A DNA stretch of 64,000 nt from Alkalimarinus coralli (GCF_023650515.1 NZ_CP096016.1:236001-300000), one strand, 5' to 3'. Shown: positions 1-8,613, counted from the first letter of the stretch. The notes: generated by a model not told the origin, from the letters alone. Numbers and translations are program-made.

Positions 1-950
1 GGATTGTAAGAGAATGTGCCGTAACCTAGCCATAATCCATCTCCGTGGTGGTCGGCTTCAAACCAATTAATGCCGACGGTTGATACTAATTCGATCAGGT
101 TGGCTGCACTGGCTTCTTTTGCTGCTTTGCGCGCCTCCATTTCAGCGACCAGCGTACCCTTTTCAGATTCGTCGATGGCGTTGCTATTGGCGATGGTTGC
201 AATATTGTCAACAGTAAAGTTTTCGCCTTCTTGTTCTACTGCGCTGTTAATGGCTTCGAGGTTTTCCAATACTTTGGCAACCACCATGTCGAGCACTTGA
301 TCGAAGGTGATATCTGTACCTGAAATGGCTTCGTTTACCGCGTCCATATTCTTCTGAATAACCGTGGCGGTTACCTGTGCAACGTGGTGAAGTTTCTGAA
401 ATTCATCTTTCTGTTCTTCAGTAAATTCAGTAGATGCTTTACCTGCCACATAGTCCTCTGAAAGGTCTAGGTCAGTGCCCAGTTTAGCCTTGATAGATGA
501 CTCTGCATCTGCGAGGACAAAGCCATCGTTGTTTTCCAATTCCTGCTGCACCATGGTGGTTAGTGGGCTGACAAATTTATACCCCGCAGGTGCCGCCATT
601 GAGTAGTCGCTGGTAATCTCGATGCCATCTTCATCAGAGGTTACCCCAGCGATGACTTTTACGATTAATGGCTTTAACAGTTGCTCTGTAGTTGCTCCTT
701 CAATTGTAAACTCACCACCGGCTGTTGAGACTGCGCTAGGCTCACCTTCATCACAGACTTTGTTCTCGTTAATATCTAAACAAACAGTAGCATTAACCAA
801 ATAACCATCGGCAACGGTGCCTGATAGAGATTCCGTTGTAGCTGTAGTAGCTGTACCTGAACTTGACCCGCCACCGCAAGCGGCTAATGCCAATGCAATA
901 CTGGATGCTAAAAGAGATCGTTTAAAGAGTGTGGTGCGAGTCGGTGTCAT
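1..950 (-). CDS. Putative surface lipoprotein, C-terminus beyond window
   Basis: Reading leftward from the ATG at 948-950, the frame stays open to the window edge (about 316 codons), so the C-terminus is missing. The N-terminus has basic residues, a hydrophobic stretch and a lipobox LAAC with the acceptor Cys at residue 25. A GGGSSS linker follows, then a stretch rich in Thr and Ser. A segment beginning SLSGTVADGYLVNATVC and containing DINENKVCDEGEP resembles the carboxypeptidase-regulatory-like/beta-sandwich repeat common in proteobacterial surface lipoproteins. The rest is acidic and helical, with no catalytic motif visible. Function is unknown; an outer-membrane or surface-anchored location is inferred from the lipobox and the following flexible linker. 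Confidence 0.8.
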   Translation of the reverse strand, partial: MTPTRTTLFKRSLLASSIALALAACGGGSSSGTATTATTESLSGTVADGYLVNATVCLDINENKVCDEGEPSAVSTAGGEFTIEGATTEQLLKPLIVKVIAGVTSDEDGIEITSDYSMAAPAGYKFVSPLTTMVQQELENNDGFVLADAESSIKAKLGTDLDLSEDYVAGKASTEFTEEQKDEFQKLHHVAQVTATVIQKNMDAVNEAISGTDITFDQVLDMVVAKVLENLEAINSAVEQEGENFTVDNIATIANSNAIDESEKGTLVAEMEARKAAKEASAANLIELVSTVGINWFEADHHGDGLWLGYGTFSYN

Positions 951-1454
951 TTATTGATTCCCCTTGGTGGCGAGAATATCGCCAGATGTTCTGTTGCTTA
1001 AAAATAGACAGAAAAATTATCCAATAATTGATCATCTTGGTCTGCTGTACATCTGTACAGGTATGTTTTCAAATGTTACAAAGACTTTACAGTTGAGTCA
1101 TCAGTCCGGGAGAAATACAGAAAAAGGCTCACCAGCTTTATATTAGGAGAACAAATGCAAGTTTATTTTCGAATAAGTGGGGGCGTCCAATGTTTGAGTT
1201 TTGAGCTGAAATATTAAAAACGGTAGATGATGCCTTTGTAACGCAATAGATTCTGAAAATCATAAGTCGCCTCCCTCGCCGAGGTATCCAGAGGTATACT
1301 CGAGAGGGCTTACACTCAACAAATGAGGCGGTTACTCGCTACAGGATGTCTTAAGGTATTAAAAAAACGGCCTAAAAAGGACAGGGACAGTCGAGGTTCA
1401 TTGTCGGCTGCCCCCTCTCACTATTTTATTACAGGCTTTCGGTTACGCACTTTT
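951..1454. other. Gene-poor 504-bp intergenic region
   Basis: This lies between the lipoprotein start and the stop of the TPP enzyme. It must hold the lipoprotein promoter (leftward) and the end of the TPP-enzyme operon transcript. An imperfect inverted repeat near 1271-1306 (CCCTC...GAGGG, with partly pairing CGAG/CTCG and GTAT/ATAC) could form a hairpin. Short open frames here (about 964-1146 and 1323-1520) lack a convincing ribosome-binding site and show no protein-like features. Confidence 0.5.
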
Positions 1455-3113
1455 TTAAGGCGCAATTTTTTTCTTCAGTGCACGGGTTACCGGCAGTGGC
1501 AAGCTGGGGAGCGAGCGTAGTAGCCAGGGTAATACCTTACGTTTTACGCCGTTCAGGGATTCCGGCACCATTACTTCGATCAGGTTTGGGCCTGAATGTG
1601 CCAATGCGTATTCCAGTGCTTTATTGAGTTCTTCGGCCGTACTCACTCGTATACCGTGGACGCCCATACCTTGTGCCAGTTGTGAGAAGTTCAGCACTGG
1701 GCCATTCAGGTCTAGTTGGGACTTCGCTTTTTCACCCACGGAATCCACGCCCACTCGCTCCAGCTCAATATTCAGCACTGAATAAGAGGCATTGTTAAAG
1801 ATAATGCTGGTGATATTCAATTGTTCCCGTGCCATGGTCCACAATGCCTGATTGGTATACATGGCAGTGCCGTCACCAATCAGCGCCAATACAGGGCGGT
1901 CTGGGCAGGCAATGGCCGCACCCACGGCATTCGGTAAGCCTTGGCCTATGGCGCCTCCCGTAAGGGTTATCATATCGTGACGGGGCGCACCCTCGGTCAT
2001 GCTGTTTAGCATCAGGCCAGAGGTGATAGCTTCGTCGACAATAATGGCGTCTTCTGGCAAGAAATGCCCGACGGCTTTACAGACTTTTTCGGCAGTGAGT
2101 TTGCCTCGTGGACGATCAGGGCGTTTAGCTTCCTGCAATACTGGCGATGCTTGAGAAGCCCCCAACGCGTCTGCGAGTTTGTGCAGGCTGGCAGTGGTAT
2201 CATGTTCTGGGCTAGCCAAGGTATGCACGGTACAGCTATCTGGCACCAGATAACTCTTCTTACCCGGATACGCAAAGAAAGAGACAGGGGCTTTGCTATC
2301 GAGAAGAATCAGGTTGTCGATATCTGCCAGCTGAACACTGGCCAGTTCCGCCAAATACGCAATCCGCTCTACGGGGGGGAGTCCTGCACCACGCTCAATA
2401 CGAACCGGGAAGGTTTCAGCAAAAATCTTAACGCCATTGTTGGCCGCAATTTTGGCTGCAACCAGCAAGCTTGGTTCTCGTAAGGCTCGCCCGCCTAATA
2501 AAAATGCCGAGTTTTTACCAGAACGAATAGCGGCTGCAATCTTTTCGACCTCTGCATCATCGGCTACTGGCACAGCCGGTTGAGGAGGAACGCCACAAGG
2601 TACGCCGCCTTCACCCCAAGAAACATCCGCAGGTAGAATCAGAGTGGCAACCTGGCCAGGAAAGCCGCGCGCAGTAGTGATTGCATCTGCTGCGTCTTTA
2701 CAGAGCTCTTCGGTGGTTTGTGAGGTGCGGACAAATCCGGGTGATACGTTGCGAGCGACAGTTTCAATATCTGACTGTAGTTGGGCATCGTATTTCACAT
2801 GATGGGTGGCATGATCACCCACGATATTAATCATTGGCACCTTGCCTTTACGTGCATTATGCAGATTTGCCAAACCATTGCCTAAACCACAGCCTAAGTG
2901 CAGTAAGGTTGCAGCGGGTTTATCTGCCATGCGTGCGTAGCCATCGGCAGCGCCGGTGGCGACACCTTCAAATAGCGCCAGTACCGCTTTCATTTTGGGC
3001 TCGCTGTCGAGCGCCGCGACAAAGTGCATTTCACTGGTGCCTGGGTTGGTGAAACAGACTTCCACGCCCGCATCGACCAGGGTTTTCATTAGAGCTTGTG
3101 CTCCATTTAGCAT
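1455..3113 (-). CDS. Acetolactate-synthase-like thiamine diphosphate enzyme
   Basis: 552 residues with the three-domain architecture of the TPP-dependent decarboxylase/acetolactate synthase family. The N-terminal pyrimidine-binding domain carries the catalytic Glu in FEGVATGAADGYARM (near residue 49). A central FAD/DHAP-like domain follows. The C-terminal pyrophosphate domain has the TPP motif starting GDGTAM and ending IIFNN, near residues 415-445. Family members make acetolactate or decarboxylate 2-oxo acids, but no small regulatory subunit (ilvN) is adjacent and the sequence is not a standard IlvB/IlvI, so the substrate is unknown. The gene starts 25 bp after the FAD dehydrogenase stop, so the two are almost certainly co-transcribed. 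The enzyme may act on 2-oxo acids in a catabolic or specialised pathway. Confidence 0.85.
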   Translation of the reverse strand: MLNGAQALMKTLVDAGVEVCFTNPGTSEMHFVAALDSEPKMKAVLALFEGVATGAADGYARMADKPAATLLHLGCGLGNGLANLHNARKGKVPMINIVGDHATHHVKYDAQLQSDIETVARNVSPGFVRTSQTTEELCKDAADAITTARGFPGQVATLILPADVSWGEGGVPCGVPPQPAVPVADDAEVEKIAAAIRSGKNSAFLLGGRALREPSLLVAAKIAANNGVKIFAETFPVRIERGAGLPPVERIAYLAELASVQLADIDNLILLDSKAPVSFFAYPGKKSYLVPDSCTVHTLASPEHDTTASLHKLADALGASQASPVLQEAKRPDRPRGKLTAEKVCKAVGHFLPEDAIIVDEAITSGLMLNSMTEGAPRHDMITLTGGAIGQGLPNAVGAAIACPDRPVLALIGDGTAMYTNQALWTMAREQLNITSIIFNNASYSVLNIELERVGVDSVGEKAKSQLDLNGPVLNFSQLAQGMGVHGIRVSTAEELNKALEYALAHSGPNLIEVMVPESLNGVKRKVLPWLLRSLPSLPLPVTRALKKKIAP

Positions 3114-3138
3114 TGTGATTCTCCTAATAAATCGTTGC

Positions 3139-4755
3139 TTAAGCGGTGTCGCTAATAATTGATCGGGCCGCGTTACGGGCTGTCATAATACAACCCGGTA
3201 GGAATGTACCTTCCAGTGACCGTTTGCCATTGGAGCCACCACCGCCAAATCCGGCTGCTTCACCGACACAATATAACCCCGGTACTGGCTGGTCTTCGTT
3301 GCCCAGTACTTTACAATCGATATCGGTGCATAAACCGCCGAGGCTTTTGCGGGTTACCAGCTGTACTCGAATAGCGATAAAAGGCCCGGAGCCCGGTTTT
3401 TGTAACGGTGCGGGTTTGCAAGTGCGTAGCTTGTCTGGCCCCCACTGTCGAGCGTGCAGAATGCTGCGAATCTGGTCGTCGTTTTCCAGTTGATTACCTT
3501 TGTCAAAATTGGCATCAAACTCGTCGGCGGTGGCTTGCAGTACAGCAGGATCTATATCGAGGGAACAGGTGAGGGCGTTCATTTTAGCTGCTAGCCCTTC
3601 CAGCGTGTCATCGACTAGAAAATCATTACTTTCGTTGGCCATTTGTTTGATCAGGTTTTGATTGCCCAACAGCAGATCTTTCGCAAAACGGATAAACTGC
3701 TTGTCACGAATTCGCTGGTTATGCTCTGCGCCGGAAATGGCAAACTCTTTGATGGCAATGCGCCAGTTCAGTAGGTGCCATGTCCAGGGTTTCTCCTGTT
3801 CTACCACACGCAAGCATAACTCGTGGGTATCAAACCCGGTGACCAGAGGTTTTGGGCCAATGCGCTCACCTTTATGATTCAACCAAAGTGCCGATTTACA
3901 GGGAATGGTCGATAACCCGTGACCTTCAAAATGCGGGTAGGGATGCGGAAAACCCGCTGCGTAATTCCACATTTCACCTGCATTAACAATACGGCCACCT
4001 AGTTTATCTTCAACTTCATGATGGAGCTTACCGTCTGCATAAGGGTGAGCGCCATTGAGCATGGTGTCAGGCAGTGCACGGTGCTCCGGCCAATTTTCCC
4101 GGCACTCTTTATGGCTGCCATTAATGCCGCCTGTTGCCATCACCACGACCGGGGCACGGAACTCTATTTGTTCATTGGTTTCTTCGTTAACGCCCAATGC
4201 GCCGACTACCCTGTCGTTTTGTTTAACCAGTTCGGAAATACGGTGCCGATGCAACAATGTTAAGCGGTTATTGCTATTGGCTTCATGCATGGCAGCAATC
4301 ATCGTGCGCGTGAGCTCACGGGAGGCGCCCCATACTACGTGGTAACGGGGCAGGCTGTTGCCATTACCATACAGGCCACGCTCAACCCAGTTCACCGCTG
4401 GCATAAACTTGATGCCTTCGTTTTTTAACCAGTCATATACTTCGGTGCGGGAATTTTCGACATAATACTCTGCCCAGTTAAGGGAGTGTTTGTCGTTGGT
4501 ATCCAGCTCGCCGAACCGAATCCAGTCGCGTAGAGCACGTTCTGGCGAGTCTGGAATTTTCATCGATGCCTGTAGCGGGGTGCCAACCAACATCATGCCG
4601 CCAAAGGCCCATAATGCCAGCCCGCCCAGACGCTCAGGTGTATCACGGTCAACCAGGGTCACGGTTTTACCCGCTCTTAGCAGCTCCAGCGTGGTTACGA
4701 TGCCACTAATGCCGCCACCTACGACCAATACATCGGAAGAAATTTTATTAGCCAT
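3139..4755 (-). CDS. FAD-binding dehydrogenase (KstD/fumarate-reductase family)
   Basis: 538 residues. The N-terminus has a dinucleotide-binding motif, VLVVGGGISGIVTTLELL (residues 9-26), followed by an LVDRD acidic strand end. The segment GGLALWAFGGMM resembles the FAD-contact region of the 3-ketosteroid-1-dehydrogenase / putative FAD-binding dehydrogenase group. A second FAD motif (VVVMATGGI) lies mid-protein. The C-terminus has GLYCVGEAAGFGGGGSNGKRSLEG, typical of this superfamily's flavin-binding end. These proteins catalyse desaturation or flavin-linked redox of organic substrates; the substrate is not predictable here. It is the first gene of a two-gene operon with the TPP enzyme. The start is ATG at 4753-4755, preceded by a purine-rich AGGATCG on the coding strand. 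Confidence 0.85.
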   Translation of the reverse strand: MANKISSDVLVVGGGISGIVTTLELLRAGKTVTLVDRDTPERLGGLALWAFGGMMLVGTPLQASMKIPDSPERALRDWIRFGELDTNDKHSLNWAEYYVENSRTEVYDWLKNEGIKFMPAVNWVERGLYGNGNSLPRYHVVWGASRELTRTMIAAMHEANSNNRLTLLHRHRISELVKQNDRVVGALGVNEETNEQIEFRAPVVVMATGGINGSHKECRENWPEHRALPDTMLNGAHPYADGKLHHEVEDKLGGRIVNAGEMWNYAAGFPHPYPHFEGHGLSTIPCKSALWLNHKGERIGPKPLVTGFDTHELCLRVVEQEKPWTWHLLNWRIAIKEFAISGAEHNQRIRDKQFIRFAKDLLLGNQNLIKQMANESNDFLVDDTLEGLAAKMNALTCSLDIDPAVLQATADEFDANFDKGNQLENDDQIRSILHARQWGPDKLRTCKPAPLQKPGSGPFIAIRVQLVTRKSLGGLCTDIDCKVLGNEDQPVPGLYCVGEAAGFGGGGSNGKRSLEGTFLPGCIMTARNAARSIISDTA

Positions 4756-4843
4756 TAAGACGATCCTTTCTGATCACTTTATACATTTAGATAGAATATA
4801 GGATATTTTTTAAGAAAGGATTGACCTCTCGGGACGCGAAAAT

Positions 4844-5140
4844 TGACCCTGCGGGACTCGCAACCTAACAAATAACCCGAAAAAGGTGGCACTTGGCGGT
4901 GACCTGTCTAAACAGAAAGATGCCGTTCGCCTGGCAGATATACAGGCACTACAGCTGTTATCAGAGCGCTGCACCAGCAGCGGAAATGGTAGTCGAAGGT
5001 CATACTATAGTTATGAGTTAAATCTGATTCTTAACGATGGTAAACGGATAAATGTTATGGATCATGGCAATAAAGCCGCCTTGGTTGAAGACGCGAAAGT
5101 GATCTCAATATTTTTAGATGTACCTGTTTGGGACAGGTGA
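4844..5140 (+). pseudogene. 5'-truncated gene remnant (conserved C-terminal domain)
   Basis: An open frame runs from just after the stop at 4844-4846 to the stop at 5138-5140. Its only plausible start is GTG at 4886, without a convincing Shine-Dalgarno. The translated end (YSYELNLILNDGKRIN, then VMDHGNKAALVEDA and FLDVPVWD) looks like the C-terminal domain of larger bacterial membrane proteins that end in a short PH-like fold. No transmembrane segment precedes it, so I read this as a gene that has lost its 5' portion. It could instead be a short cytosolic protein of 84 residues starting at the GTG. Confidence 0.5.
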
Positions 5141-5171
5141 TAGTCACAATAAAAAGGTAAAGGGAGTTTAT

Positions 5172-5603
5172 ATGATAGGACGCTGTTTGTGCGGTGGTAT
5201 TGAATATGAGGTAACGGGCTTGAGTGGCAACATTTACCAATGCCATTGTACCTTGTGCAGAAAACAAGGCGGCTCTTCATCGAATAGCGGGACGGTTGTC
5301 CCGATGAGTCAGCTTAAATGGCTGAAAGGCGAAGAGAACGTCAAGACATGGACAAAAGAAACCGGTTTCACTTCATGTTTCTGCCAAAACTGCGGGTCAC
5401 CTGTTCCTAATCTGTTAAGAAAACTTGCATATTACTGGGTGCCCATCGGTACGCTTGAAGATGGCCCGTTTAAGATCGTAGCCAATCTGTACCAGGGCTC
5501 GAAAGCATCTTGGGCCGTGGTTTCCCCAACGGGTGAAAAGTTTGAAACGATGCCCGGCGTACAAGACTTTATTGAATTGTTGGGGAATGAATTACACGAA
5601 TAG
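5172..5603 (+). CDS. GFA / CENP-V family zinc protein
   Basis: About 143 residues from ATG 5172, chosen over an upstream in-frame ATG (5118) because AGGGAG sits five bases before it and the protein then begins at the usual family start (MIGRCLCGGIEYEV). Zinc-ligand cysteines are visible in the family pattern: C-x-C near the N-terminus, CHCTLCRK (residues about 24-31) and CQNCGSPV (about 77-84). The family is named for glutathione-dependent formaldehyde-activating enzyme, though most members have no proven reaction. It stands alone, with no linked formaldehyde genes, so a role in thiol or aldehyde metabolism is only possible. Confidence 0.88.
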   Translation: MIGRCLCGGIEYEVTGLSGNIYQCHCTLCRKQGGSSSNSGTVVPMSQLKWLKGEENVKTWTKETGFTSCFCQNCGSPVPNLLRKLAYYWVPIGTLEDGPFKIVANLYQGSKASWAVVSPTGEKFETMPGVQDFIELLGNELHE

Positions 5604-5828
5604 CTGTTGAGTGGAAATGAAGTTTCATACTGGCTTTGCCAGGAAGTTGCCGTTTCCTGCCAAAGGAAAAAGAAAGGGACAGGGTAGCCTTCTGATAATT
5701 TCGCTATTGTTGCTCGCGAATACTGCCTAGGCTCTATAACTCAGCCTTGACGTGTCGCAATCCTGGGGCTGGGTCTATACTCACTAAGCGTCTATATCGA
5801 ATGCCGGGATAGAGCATGGGGGGGAGAA

Positions 5829-6461
5829 ATGGAGCTTTTAGATAAGATCAATCAATGGCATCTGCTTTTTATCTTCGCTGTGATTTTCATTATCCTTTTC
5901 AGAGACTCAATAAGAAGGTTGATTGATCGAACCGAAAAAATTGATAAGAGTGGCCTGTCTGCGGCTGCACCAGAGGCGCAAAATGAAGGAAACTCAAATA
6001 CGGAAAAGTCCGTTGATGAGTTGCTGAACGTGGTCGGTGACTCTTTGGTGATCAATGATCAGGAGGCGAGAATCATTGCCGACTTGGAAAGCCGCGGCCT
6101 GGATACATCAGGCGATACTGTAAAAGTTCTGGTAAAACACTTAGCGGGCGCACAGCTACTAGCTGCCTTTGAACGAATCTACTCTATCATATTTGGTAGC
6201 CAGATTGAGTTATTAAAGCGGCTTAACGAGCTGGCCGGGCAGGGACGTAGCAGGCAATATGTTGAGCAGTTTTTCAAAGAAACCAAAACATCTGCTAAAA
6301 ACACCGCCATTGCACACTGGAAGCTTAATCAATACTTGGAGTTTCTTTTCAGCAATGCCCTGATTGTTCAGAATAATGACCAGTACCATATCACTAATCT
6401 GGGGGGTGAGTTTCTGGCCTGGCTTGTGAAAGCGAATAAATCTGAGCAGCGCGTATTGTGA
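5829..6461 (+). CDS. Uncharacterised membrane-anchored protein
   Basis: 210 residues, family not recognised. One transmembrane helix lies at residues about 10-25 (WHLLFIFAVIFIILF), followed by basic RRLIDR, then a Ser/Glu/Asn-rich linker (about 40-65). The remainder is a soluble mixed helical domain (75-205). The last 60 residues (KLNQYLEFLFSNALIV, then YHITNLGGEFLAWL) resemble a winged-helix-like fold with a hydrophobic core, which is only an impression. The topology predicts a cytoplasmic domain tethered to the inner membrane. A GGGGGAG run directly before the ATG supports the start. It converges on the MerR gene, with only 7 bp between stops. Confidence 0.7.
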   Translation: MELLDKINQWHLLFIFAVIFIILFRDSIRRLIDRTEKIDKSGLSAAAPEAQNEGNSNTEKSVDELLNVVGDSLVINDQEARIIADLESRGLDTSGDTVKVLVKHLAGAQLLAAFERIYSIIFGSQIELLKRLNELAGQGRSRQYVEQFFKETKTSAKNTAIAHWKLNQYLEFLFSNALIVQNNDQYHITNLGGEFLAWLVKANKSEQRVL

Positions 6462-6468
6462 TCGTCTG

Positions 6469-6873
6469 CTACAGCTTATTGGGCTGCTGAAATCGGTTTT
6501 TACCGGCAACCCTCAGTAGCTTCTGAAACTTCGGGCATTCAAAGTGTGATGGGGCCTTGCAGGCGGCTGCGTGGCGAAGACCATCGCGAATCGCGGCTAA
6601 CTCATTAATTTTTTCGTCCAGCTCTTCGGCTTTTTCTATGAGTGCCGTACGATCAATTTCAGGCCTCTTGGGGGTGAATATCGTTTTAATTTCTTCCAGT
6701 GAGAATCCAGCGTTTCTCCCCAATGAGATCAGTGCCAGTGTTTCTATAATGCTTGCTTTGTAAGTTCGCCTTAGGCCGTTTCGCCCTGTTGACTGTATGA
6801 GCCCTTTCTCTTCGTAATAGCGTAGCGTTGAAGGCGGCAGACCAGACGCTTTTGCGACATCCCCTATATCCAT
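6469..6873 (-). CDS. MerR family transcriptional regulator
   Basis: 134 residues. The N-terminal MerR winged HTH is clear: MDIGDVAKASGLPPSTLRYY followed by EEKGLI (residues 1-26), then the second wing with R-R-T-Y and the family's ISLGRNAGFSLEEIK helix. A dimerising coiled coil (about 78-105) and a short tail with two Cys (CKAPSHFEC) follow. The tail cysteines could bind a metal or thiol-reactive ligand, but the spacing does not match a metal-specific subgroup I can name. It is divergent from a thiopurine-methyltransferase gene, and the promoter between them has the over-long spacer that MerR activators correct, so that gene is its likely target. Confidence 0.9.
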   Translation of the reverse strand: MDIGDVAKASGLPPSTLRYYEEKGLIQSTGRNGLRRTYKASIIETLALISLGRNAGFSLEEIKTIFTPKRPEIDRTALIEKAEELDEKINELAAIRDGLRHAAACKAPSHFECPKFQKLLRVAGKNRFQQPNKL

Positions 6874-6896
6874 TTTAGCCCTCGAGTAAGAAATGC

Positions 6897-6927
6897 TTGA
6901 CTTAAAGTCGACTTGAGGTTGTATGCT
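6897..6927 (+). promoter_or_regulatory. MerR-type promoter with 19-bp spacer and dyad
   Basis: TTGACT (6897-6902) and TATGCT (6922-6927) are separated by 19 bp, the abnormally long spacing characteristic of MerR-activated promoters. The dyad CTTAAAGTCGACTTGAGG (6901-6918; 7 of 9 pairs, centred on GTCGAC) fills the spacer. Direction is toward the methyltransferase at 7011. Confidence 0.75.
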
Positions 6928-7010
6928 AACGTCTCATCATACATGTCGCAATGTTAACGTTACTCTGGTTGCGATATATGATTGAATCATTGAATTTAGG
7001 AGGGGTAAAT

Positions 7011-7646
7011 ATGGAAGCATCATTTTGGCATCAGAGATGGGAGTTGGGTGAAATTGCTTTTCATGAAGGTCAGGCAAATGCGTTGCTTGTTCAGTATTTT
7101 GCAAAGTTGAATCTTGAAAAAGGCAGCAAGGTATTTGTGCCGTTATGTGGCAAAACCCGTGATATTGCCTGGTTGTTAACTCAGGGCTATCAGGTGGTGG
7201 GTGCTGAACTGAGCGAGTTAGCGATTAAAGAGCTGTTTAGTGACCTTGAAATCGAGCCCGAAATTTCAGAGGTTGGTGATTTAATCCATTACCATGGTGA
7301 GGGTATTGATATCTATGTAGGCGATATCTTTTCAGTGACAGCCGCACAGCTTGGTCAAGTTGATGCCATATATGATCGGGCGGCTCTGGTAGCGTTGCCT
7401 GAACATATGAGACAGCAATATACATCACACCTGATAACGATAACTGGAACCGCTCCCCAATTGATGATCTGCTACGAATATGATCAGCTAGTGATGCCAG
7501 GGCCTCCGTTCTCAATTTGTGACGAAGAAGTAAAGCAGCACTATGACGGTAGTTATCGGTTGCTGTTACTTGAAAGCAGTCAGGTATCGGGTGGATTAAA
7601 AGGTAAGGCAGCAGCCGTAGAGAGGGTGTGGCTGCTTCAGAAGTAA
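7011..7646 (+). CDS. tpm: Thiopurine S-methyltransferase family
   Basis: 211 residues from ATG 7011, which has GGAGGGG seven bases upstream; an in-frame ATG at 6951 has no such site and would add 20 residues foreign to the family. The start FWHQRWELGEIAFHEGQ is the family signature. The SAM-binding segment KVFVPLCGKTRDIAWLL is followed by GYQVVGAELSELAI and, later, VDAIYDRAALVALP. Bacterial Tpm transfers methyl groups from SAM to thiols and to selenium and tellurium oxyanion derivatives. Control by the divergent MerR protein is strongly suggested by the intervening promoter. Cytosolic. Confidence 0.92.
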   Translation: MEASFWHQRWELGEIAFHEGQANALLVQYFAKLNLEKGSKVFVPLCGKTRDIAWLLTQGYQVVGAELSELAIKELFSDLEIEPEISEVGDLIHYHGEGIDIYVGDIFSVTAAQLGQVDAIYDRAALVALPEHMRQQYTSHLITITGTAPQLMICYEYDQLVMPGPPFSICDEEVKQHYDGSYRLLLLESSQVSGGLKGKAAAVERVWLLQK

Positions 7647-7673
7647 ACATTGGCCTTGGCCGGTGCAGAACAA

Positions 7674-7706
7674 ACGTCTCCAGCCGTTAGTACTGGAGAT
7701 GGTTTT
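7674..7706 (+). terminator. Possible intrinsic terminator after tpm
   Basis: TCTCCAG and CTGGAGA form a 7-bp stem (about 7677-7699), followed by TGGTTTTC. The T-run is short, so activity is uncertain. Confidence 0.45.
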
Positions 7707-7841
7707 CAGTCGGGATTGTTGTCTTCACTGAGTCGTATTTACGCTATAGTGTTAGTTAATCCTACTATGACCCTGTGCAGAATAAGCAACTAAACGCTGT
7801 TTGCTGAGAAGGGTCTTTATTCCTGTATTGTGGAGAGTCAT

Positions 7842-8561
7842 ATGGAGCAGCATAGCAAGGCAAATGCCTTTATTCTGGGCGTATTCATTTTCATCGGTTT
7901 GTCATCACTAGGCTATTTGCTTGGCAATGCGGCAATTGAGTTCAAGCAGTTTGACCGAAGTGTCACCGTGAAAGGTTTATCTGAACGAGAATTTAAGGCG
8001 GATATTGTTATCTGGCCTATTCAGTTTACCGCCGCAGGCAACGACCTGGAGACGCTTTACAGCTCGATTGAAAGCAGCACTCAAAAAATTAAGGACTTTC
8101 TCGGTCAGAGTGGAATCAGCCTTGATGAAATTACATTTTCATCGCCTGCTATTACTGATAAATCTGCCCAGCAGTATGGGGGGAATGCTAAACCTGAGTT
8201 TCGCTACTCGGCGCTGCAAACGGTGACGGTTTATTCAAAAAATATCGAAGCCGTTATAAATGTGATGGGCACGTTATCAACCTTGGGGAAGCAGGGCATT
8301 GTTTTCAGTGGGGGTAACTACCAATCACAAACGGAGTATATTTTTACCCGTTTAAATGAAGTTAAACCCGAAATGATTGAGGAGGCCACCAGGAAAGCAA
8401 GAGAGGTGGCAGAAAAATTTGCGTCAGATTCCGACAGTAAACTGGGCAAAATCAAAAAAGCGTCTCAGGGACAGTTTAGTATCAGCGCCAGAGATAAAAA
8501 CAACCCCCATATTAAAAAGGTTCGTGTTGTTTCAACGGTTCAGTACTACCTGTCTGATTAA
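7842..8561 (+). CDS. SIMPL domain (DUF541) envelope protein
   Basis: 239 residues from ATG 7842, preceded by GGAGAG at a 5-base gap. An uncleaved signal anchor (AFILGVFIFIGLSSLGYLLG, residues 9-28) leads into a SIMPL domain. The family start FDRSVTVKGLSEREFKADI (about 36-54) is conserved, and the remaining alpha/beta repeats run to the C-terminal VVSTVQYYLSD. Related proteins (for example E. coli YggE) are periplasmic or inner-membrane-anchored and linked to oxidative-stress tolerance, with no defined enzymatic activity. Its stop lies 52 bp from the stop of the convergent serine hydrolase gene, with a hairpin between. Confidence 0.85.
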   Translation: MEQHSKANAFILGVFIFIGLSSLGYLLGNAAIEFKQFDRSVTVKGLSEREFKADIVIWPIQFTAAGNDLETLYSSIESSTQKIKDFLGQSGISLDEITFSSPAITDKSAQQYGGNAKPEFRYSALQTVTVYSKNIEAVINVMGTLSTLGKQGIVFSGGNYQSQTEYIFTRLNEVKPEMIEEATRKAREVAEKFASDSDSKLGKIKKASQGQFSISARDKNNPHIKKVRVVSTVQYYLSD

Positions 8562-8595
8562 CCCTTTGTTAACCAAGGGTGCCAAGTGCACCCTT
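8562..8595. terminator. Hairpin between convergent genes
   Basis: AAGGGTGC (8575-8582) and GCACCCTT (8588-8595) make an 8-bp stem with a 5-base loop. A second, overlapping palindrome (ACCCTT...AAGGGT around GTTAAC, 8561-8580) competes with it. No long T-run follows on either strand, so this may be a weak bidirectional terminator. Confidence 0.4.
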
Positions 8596-8613
8596 ATGCC
8601 AAGCCCCTTTTCG

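Noticed and set aside
2064-2483. Plus-strand open frame inside the TPP enzyme gene
   Set aside because: It is antisense to a conserved enzyme-coding gene, with no RBS and a non-protein-like composition.
7237-7650. Minus-strand 137-residue frame opposite tpm
   Set aside because: Antisense to a recognised methyltransferase; no RBS or domain.
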